Source: Aegilops tauschii subsp. strangulata
Lineage: Eukaryota; Streptophyta; Magnoliopsida; Poales; Poaceae
Direction of reading: 5' to 3'
Assembly (NCBI RefSeq): GCF_002575655.3
Contig: NC_053037.3
Span: 501,960,544-502,024,543, forward strand
Length of the DNA: 64,000 nucleotides
In this document: piece by piece, positions 58,211-64,000 of the stretch
Position numbering within the stretch: position 1 is the stretch's first letter
Layout: every line of letters begins with the position of its first letter
Program-made: the position numbers and the translations under genes
Notes under the pieces: generated by a model
What the model was told of the DNA's origin: nothing
Seen by the model: only the letters and a program-made list of their open reading frames with translations
Database searches by the model: none

Positions 58211-60173
58211 GCCCTGCCTTGCTGTGGGCAAGGCACTGGATCTCTGTCCCCGATGGCTGTCATTTGTTGACAAAGTTGACAATGCCGCACCGAGAGAACC
58301 AACGTGATGAACGATGACGAGTATTACGAAGGGAGCAACCCGGAGTCGGCGAAGACACAACAGTGGATGCCCACGCAGAGGGGAGTACGACGGTTCACTG
58401 GTTCGGCTGCGGTGTGAGGCTGCCGTCATCGGTGAAGAACAGGAGGTGTTGGTGAGTAGAGGAATGGCCTGGACGGCGTTTGGGACTAGAGTGGGCCGGT
58501 GAAGCCTACGCGGCAGCACAGCCGGCCACCGGAGGCGGTAGCAGGCGGTACCGTCGGCGGTGGTTTGGGCGGCTGAAGCAAGAATATCCGAGATTGAAGA
58601 AGCACTACAGCCGTTGGATGGACTTCCAACAGCCACTGCTGCTAGTATCGTGTCTTGAATATAAGTTTACAGAGCCTTCCATACGCCTTAGTAGGCCCAC
58701 AAGCCTTCCGTACGCGTCACTGACTATAATTCTCAAAAAAATAGTAGGCCCACAAGTGAGCATCACATCTGTGGCAGTGAACATATAGTCCATTTGAGAT
58801 TTGTAATAATGTATAGCCCATTTTTGAATTCTAATGGAATTTACTACAGCCCATTTACAGTCTGTTAAAATTACAACCCATTTCTAGCCAGGACACCGAT
58901 TAATAATTTAAACCAACCTCTCAAAACAGAATTCAAACATTTTGATGGGATCCGAAAAAAATTAACCCGAAATTTCGAGTCAGATTAAATATAATTTCAA
59001 AATGAATTTGTATTAGGTAAAAATCTAAAAAATATTGCGCGCGCTGTATGTAATGAAATGAAAATTTCCAAATTCAAACAATAATATTTTTAAAACTAAT
59101 TACTGCTTGGTGCGTTTCCGTATATTTACAGCCCGATTTTTATAATTAGATCCCATTTATTATTTCTTAAAGCCCATTTTCTTGTTAGGCCTAATAGGAA
59201 AGATTTACAGCCCAGCGGGGCGGAGAATAACAAGTTGACCTGGATTGGGTATTCCACAAAAACAGTATAGCTGGGCTAGCCTTTTTCACCTTAAAAAATA
59301 ATATCTGGGCTGAATATTTGGTTGACTTAAAATAATAGCCTGGGCTACACGGGCCACAGCTCGCCCAGTTGATACCCTACTCCTCTGAACAACAGCAAAA
59401 ACATCGCTCAAGAAAAACTCCGCTTACACCTAAAAAACAAATACTGCTCGAGTTGTTGGGTCCCAACTGTCGGCCGCTCCTTATGCAATTCTATCGTTTA
59501 TTGATTATATAGGTTGACGATGGTGTGGTACCGTGATGTCAGGAAACCAGGAGGAAGCAAAAAAATTATATAGTTGCATGTAATAAGGAGGAACTTCCGT
59601 ACGTACGGCTATGGCCCTAGTTGGTCCCTACTGTCATCCAGTCAAAATAAAGTCATCTCCTGAATCATCATGTTCGTTGACCATGTTAACAATGCTCGTC
59701 GCCACGGCGAGCGCAACAACTCGAAGGACGACGGAGAGGGCCTCGCGGGCCCTACGGATGGTTTGATACAGCGCCCGCTCCTCATTCAGGAAGCGAGGAT
59801 CATCGCACACCTATGAGCACCTTCGAGAGACCGAGACGGCATGAAATGGTGGTAAGGCCGTGGTTGGGAGCTCTGGTTTATTTCACACCTGTATTAAGAT
59901 ACAAGTGTAATTTACTCGTCATCGGAAACAACACGTAAAATACAAGCGTAATGAAACCGAGGGCCCGAGGTCTGTAACAAAAACCGGTGTGTTACGCGAG
60001 TAATTTGAGAGACCAGTCTATATTTTACTAGTCGAAATTGACCAACCAAGCGCTTCGCTCGAGACCATCTGCTTTTATTTACATGCGTCTGTTTTACAAG
60101 CGGTTTTGGTTGGAAAACGATGATCCAAACGAGCCTAAGATGATGAGTTGGTCGGAAGATCATATGGTTTCAC
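58211..60173. repeat. Repeat-derived DNA related to 21600-22770; no gene seen
   Basis: 58270-58770 parallels 21930-22330: GTTGAC(A/C)A(T/C)GCCGC(A/G)CCGAGAG, GTGGATGCCCA(C/T)GC(A/G)GAG, CGCGGCAGCACAGCCGGCCA and AGTAGGCCCACAAG occur in the same order. 58780-59640 is AT-rich with repeated 'AGCCCA(T/G)TT' and 'TGGGCT' motifs. 59560-59640 has another degenerate GTAATAAGGAGGAACTTCC...CCTACTGTCATCCAG unit. The ORFs here are short and I do not support them. Confidence 0.55.
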
Positions 60174-60189
60174 CACTACAGGAATCAGC

Positions 60190-60681
60190 TACTTTGCCGT
60201 CTTGCACGACAGACGGCAAAGGCAAGGATGGTGGACGGCAAAGGCCTTTGCCATTTACCGCGGACGGCAAAAGGCTCCGGCAAAGTAGGCTCCGGTAAAG
60301 AGCTTCTTTGCCATCTCCTTTCTGAAGCGGACGGCAAAGGGGCCTTTGCCATCAGCGGCTGATGGCAAAGAAAGCCGACGGCAATAAATGTGCTGTTAGT
60401 CCGTTAGGCGGCTAACGGCAGCCTTTGCCGTCCGCCGCTGACGGCAAAGAGCATCCGGCCTTTGCCGTCCGCCGAATGACGTCAGCTGGACGTCACTGCG
60501 GGACAAGCCTTTGCCGTCTGCCACTATAGGCAAAGCCTTTGCCGTCCGCCGCTGTAGGCAAACTGACCAAATGGGTCAGCTCGCAGGGAGCACAGGTGGC
60601 CGCCGCGTGGCTTCTTTGCCGTCCGCGGCAGACGGCAAAGGCGCCTTTGCCATCAGCGGCTGACGGCAAAGGTGCCTCTTT
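60190..60681. repeat. CACTA 3' subterminal inverted repeats
   Basis: More than 20 copies of CTTTGCCGTC or its complement, often paired as TTTGCCGTCCGC..GCGGACGGCAAAG, spread over about 500 bp. Confidence 0.85.
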
Positions 60682-61059
60682 TTTTCTGTTTTTTTAAATC
60701 CAGCAATTTTCACAGCAAATATATGACATATATATATGTATTTCACAGGGCTATTTAACAGCAAACATATGACATATCCAGCACATAAGTTTCATCGTGC
60801 ATACATATATAGTTCCATCCATTCATACATAGCTAGTTGCACATACACATTGTTCCATCCATACATATTACAATGCAAAGTTTCAACAAGATAGCAAGTT
60901 CCATCATAGCAAGCTAGAAGAATACTAGAGGAGAATGAAAGAAAAAACAAGCACTCCATCATAGCAAGCTAGCTTCCGTGAAGTGAATGAAATCTGCAAA
61001 AAGTCAAATAAGAAAGTTAGAAAAAGGTGACTAGAAGAAGAAGTATATGCCATTTATGA

Positions 61060-61700
61060 GCTAACTTAGGTGAAATGGATCATTTATGAGCTAACTTAGT
61101 TGAAATGGATCGTTTATGAGCTAACCTAGGTGAAATAGATCATTTATGAGCTAACTTAGGTATAATGCATCATTTTAGAGCTAACCTAGGTAAGATGGGT
61201 CATTTTGGAGCTAACCTAGGTGAAATGGATCGTTTTTGAGCTAAGTTAGGTGAAATGGATCGTTTATGAGCTAACCTAGGTGAAATAGATCGTTTATGAG
61301 CTAACTTTGGTAAAATGCATCATTTTAGAGCTAACCTAGGTGTGATGGGTCATTTTTTAGCTAAACTAGGTAAAATGGATCGTTTGTGAGCTAACCTAGG
61401 TGAAATGGATCGTTTATGAGCTAATCTAGGTAAAATGGGTCATTTTAGAGCTAACTTGGGTAAAATGCATCATTTTGGAGCTAACCCATGTAAGATGGGT
61501 CATTTTGGAGCTAACCTAGGTAAAATGGGTCATTTTAGAGCTAACATAGGTAAAATGGATCATTTTGGAGTTAGTCTAGGTAAAATGGGTCATTTTAGAG
61601 CTAACTTGGGTAAAATGGATCATTTATGAGCTAACTAAGGTATAATGGGTCATTTTAGAGCTAACTTAGGTAAAATGGATTGTTTATGAGCTAACTAAGC
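61060..61700. repeat. 30-bp minisatellite, about 21 copies
   Basis: Unit GAGCTAACCTAGGTGAAATG + GATCGTTTAT with variants (GTAAAATGGGTCATTTTAGA). The 30-bp period is preserved almost without indels and encodes no stop in one plus frame (61435-61629, a ten-residue repeat). Decayed copies continue to about 61900. Confidence 0.9.
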
Positions 61701-62141
61701 TAATTATGCCATTTTTGACAGAAGTAAGATAAGTACATGTCATTATTGAGCAAACCTAGTTAACTAAGCGTACTAGAGCTAACTTAGGTCATTTTGGAGG
61801 AAACAAAGCTAAGTATAGGTCGTTTTAGAGCTAACTTAGGTAAAATGGTTGGTTTTGGAGGTCAGTAAGCTTATTAAGTCATTTTGGAGGAAAAGATGCT
61901 AACTCTAGGTCATTGTGGTAAGCATATTGGAGGAAATAAGGCTAAGTCTAGGTCTTTATGCATTTGTTAAGCAAAACACTAGAAGAAACTTACCAGCGCC
62001 CACCATCTTTCAACACCTGCCAGGACAAAGAGTAAACAAAATTAGTACAACATAAAAAAATACAAACATGAATAATAATATGTATATCACTTAAGTGTAT
62101 CATCATCAAGTACAACATAAAAATTTGAATACCTGACACTA

Positions 62142-62942
62142 CTAATAATCTCGATCACTATCATCAATAAATGCATAATCATCATCATCACTATAATCAA
62201 TGACGGGCTCGTAGGGTTCAGTGGCATCAACATGGGGAAGGCCACCTTGACGTAATCGATCAAGCATTGACAGGTCATCCACAGCAGTAACCTCTTCTTG
62301 TTCCGGCTCTTCTTGTTCCTCCTCTGGGTTGATGTCAGATTCACTGTCGCTGTCTACTTCAATGTTTTGGGGTGAAGTATAGCGGTTCTTGAAACGCTTT
62401 TTGGAAAGACGTGTCTCTTGGAAGAATTCTCGTTCATATGTGTCTGGGTTAATGCGAGGTTCATAATCCTCTTCTTTTGGGGGAGATAGTCTAGCACGTG
62501 GTGACACTTCATAAATGACATCCCAAACTTTCAGATTTGGATTAGTTTGGCAGGCCCACGGTAGATAGAATACTTGGGTCGCCTGTTGAGCCGTAATATA
62601 GACATCAGGAACATCTAAATGGGTGCTTTGTATGATTTCAACTAGCCCTATATGTTCATGAGTCCTTCTAGTCTCCTTCGGCTGAAACCAATAACATTTG
62701 AAGAGTACGACATTCGGTGGGTTGTCACCATAGAATAGAAGTTCATAAATTGCTTCAACTCTCCCATAATAGTCGGTACCTCCTTCGCCGATAGCAGATA
62801 CACAAAAATTTGTAGACTGTCGGTCGGCCATAGATAGCTCTTTGCAATAGGTACGAAAACGATACCCGTTGATGTTGTATTTGTCAAATGAACGGACCTT
62901 ATAGTCAAAACCATTAGCGACTTGTCTCAATTCGGCGTCCAT
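62142..62942 (-). CDS. CACTA transposon protein with DUF4216-like domain
   Basis: 266-codon open frame. Residues about 1-45 (ANGFDYKVRSFDKYNINGYR; FRTYCKELSMADRQSTNFCV), then the DUF4216 core at about 50-160 (DYYGRVEAIYELLFYG; NVVLFKCYWFQPKETRRTHE; QQATQVFYLPWACQ; LKVWDVIYEVSPR). The C-terminus is strongly acidic (EEEQEEPEQEE; DYSDDDDYAFIDDSDRDY). In CACTA elements DUF4216 is normally the C-terminal domain of the transposase (after Tnp2 and DUF4218). Here it follows a truncated Tnp2 without an obvious DUF4218, so it could be a final exon or a separated remnant. The N-terminal ATG at 62942 may therefore not be a true start. Confidence 0.75.
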   Translation of the reverse strand: MDAELRQVANGFDYKVRSFDKYNINGYRFRTYCKELSMADRQSTNFCVSAIGEGGTDYYGRVEAIYELLFYGDNPPNVVLFKCYWFQPKETRRTHEHIGLVEIIQSTHLDVPDVYITAQQATQVFYLPWACQTNPNLKVWDVIYEVSPRARLSPPKEEDYEPRINPDTYEREFFQETRLSKKRFKNRYTSPQNIEVDSDSESDINPEEEQEEPEQEEVTAVDDLSMLDRLRQGGLPHVDATEPYEPVIDYSDDDDYAFIDDSDRDY

Positions 62943-63015
62943 AGACTCTGAATTAGCCTACAAGTTTAATACGAAAGGATTGTTGCATTTAAGTGATCCA
63001 GGGTCTGTTGGCCTG

Positions 63016-64000
63016 TCAACGCAGGTGGTGCAGAGTTTTTGACAACTCTACCTCTGATGAAGTTCTTCTTGTCTTTCCTGAACTTATGGCGAGGATCCAG
63101 GAACTATCTATGCATGTTGAAGCAAGAAAGCTTGCGACCGGCCGGAAGCCAACGAAACTCAAGAGCTCCCTTGCATGTGGGGCACGGGAACCTTCCATGC
63201 TCACACCAGCCAACGAATAGCGCATACGCCGGCAAGTCATGCGTCGAGTAAATGTAGCAGACACGCATTATGAAGTTCCGTTTGCTATAGGCGTCGTTTG
63301 TCTTGAACCCATTATCCCAGGCTTCTTGCAATTCGTCCTTAAGCAGCTGCATGTACACATTCATATTTTTCCCCGGATAGTTGGGCCCTGGAATTATCAA
63401 TGTCAGGAAAATGTTCTTTCTTTGCATAATCTGTCCGGGGGGGAGTGATTGAGTGGAAAGACAAATATGGGCCAACAACTGTATTGGGCTGCCGTCAGAC
63501 CAAACACACTGAACCCATCCGTGCTGATGCCGACTCGAGGATGCCTCGGATCTGCCGCTTTGTCCACGGAACACCATCCGATGTGTGTACGATCATCAGA
63601 TTCCCATCTGCATCTAGTTCGGTTCTTTTGCCCATTTTGTGCCATATCATCTGTCTGGTTGTCTCTTCGACCATGAAAAGACGTTGAAGTCTTGGTACGA
63701 TTGGCATATACCGAAGAACACTAACGGGGATTTTGGTCTGTGTCTTCTCACCCATACCGTTGTCTACCACAACATACCTGGAAGACTTGCAAATGGGACA
63801 ATAGTTCAAGTCCGCATAGTCAAGCCCAAATAAGACACGTCCTTTCTCACAGGCATGTATCTTCTCATAGGGCATCTTCAGTGCACGGTGGATTTTGTCC
63901 GACTGGTACAGGTTTGCAGGCATTACATGGCCTTTGGGTAGAAAGCGTCCAAATACTTTCATCATTGCGTCGTAGCTTTCTCTACCCAAGTTGAACTAAG
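63016..64000 (-). pseudogene. Tnp2-type CACTA transposase fragment, frameshifted, partial at window edge
   Basis: Minus strand. 63989-63560: zinc-finger-like N-terminal part of Transposase_21/Tnp2 (FLPKGHVMPANLYQSDKIHR; DYADLNYCPICKSSRYVV; IPVSVLRYMPIVPRLQRLFM). It then shifts frame (ISTDGFSVFGLTAAQYSCWP, about 63530-63480) and shifts again (FLTLIIPGPNYPGKNMNVYM; DLPAYALFVGWCEHGRFPCP, 63420-63110). A TAG at about 63104 interrupts the continuing frame (FLDPRHKFRKDKKNFIRG, to about 63016), after which the rest of Tnp2 is missing. Tnp2 would cut the element ends carrying the TIR. Coding continues beyond 64000. Confidence 0.82.

Larger units (their letters stand above)
60174..64000 (-). mobile_element. 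3' end of a minus-strand CACTA transposon, continuing off the right edge
   Basis: Terminal repeat CACTACAGGAATCAGCTACT at 60174, then subterminal TTTGCCGTC/GACGGCAAAG units (60190-60680), a 30-bp minisatellite (61060-61700), a DUF4216-type ORF (62142-62942) and broken Tnp2 transposase (63016-64000). All coding is minus-strand, so 60174 is the 3' terminus. Its terminus is similar to, but not the same as, the CACTA end at 29107. Confidence 0.88.

Noticed and set aside
61435..61629. 64-aa ORF with ten-residue repeats
   Set aside because: A translation of the minisatellite; no start context or conservation evidence.
61060..61700. Possible CRISPR-like array
   Set aside because: The 30-bp units are directly adjacent without unique spacers, and the context is a plant transposon.
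62993..63994. Several plus-strand ORFs of 64-84 aa
   Set aside because: Antisense shadows of the Tnp2 transposase.
1..64000. tRNA, rRNA and host protein-coding genes
   Set aside because: I looked for intact non-transposon frames and tRNA-like sequences and found nothing I can support by eye; a tRNA or gene-model scan would settle it.

Overview
The window is repeat-dense DNA from a large cereal genome, very probably a Triticeae grass (wheat, Aegilops, barley or rye). Evidence: tRNA-primed LTR retrotransposons with TGATACG...TATCA ends and TGGCGCCGTTGCCGGGGA primer sites, a Tat-lineage Gypsy element with TGTCAAAACCGGCC LTRs (Fatima-like), CACTA transposons with 'TTTGCCGTC...GACGGCAAAG' subterminal repeats, and a solo LTR of more than 4 kb of LARD type. 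Family names are from memory and were not searched. I found no host single-copy gene, tRNA, rRNA or CRISPR array. Every convincing coding region belongs to a transposable element, and most are broken.

Layout. 1-8993: 3' internal part and 3' LTR of an Athila-type element ('A'). Its LTR is split by a 4,240-bp solo LTR (3514-7753) with a perfect CAGGG target duplication. 8999-10886: degenerate fragment carrying a plant-mobile-domain-like pseudogene and a cluster of small inverted repeats. 10887-13662: 3' LTR and internal 3' part of a minus-strand relative (A'). 13663-14858 and 21265-22772: DNA starting with a CACTA-like terminus and containing tandem repeats, split by a complete minus-strand element 'B' (14859-21259, TSD GGTAC).

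22773-58210: a Tat-lineage Gypsy element on the minus strand. It keeps both LTRs, a broken gag-protease, and an antisense (plus-strand) spliced ORF with its own TATA box, but no reverse transcriptase or integrase. The antisense ORF is split by a 26-kb nested cluster (25548-51725). The cluster consists of family D LTRs (outer ends in opposite orientation), many family B LTRs and internal domains, the 5' end of a CACTA element (29107-~31505) and another LTR (ends at 33389). 58211-60173: more of the repeat-rich DNA that flanks the Tat element on its left. 60174-64000: 3' end of a minus-strand CACTA transposon (subterminal repeats, 30-bp minisatellite, DUF4216-type ORF, frameshifted Tnp2 transposase), running off the right edge.

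The main biological point is modularity. Elements with the same family B LTR, leader and 3' UTR carry three different coding cargoes: a gag-like ORF (18963-19575, minus), an intact 277-aa ORF of unknown function (41226-42059, plus) and a gag-protease pair (46279-48359, minus). None carries RT or integrase, so all would depend on enzymes supplied by other elements. The second point is the antisense, intron-containing ORF with a TATA box inside the Tat element.
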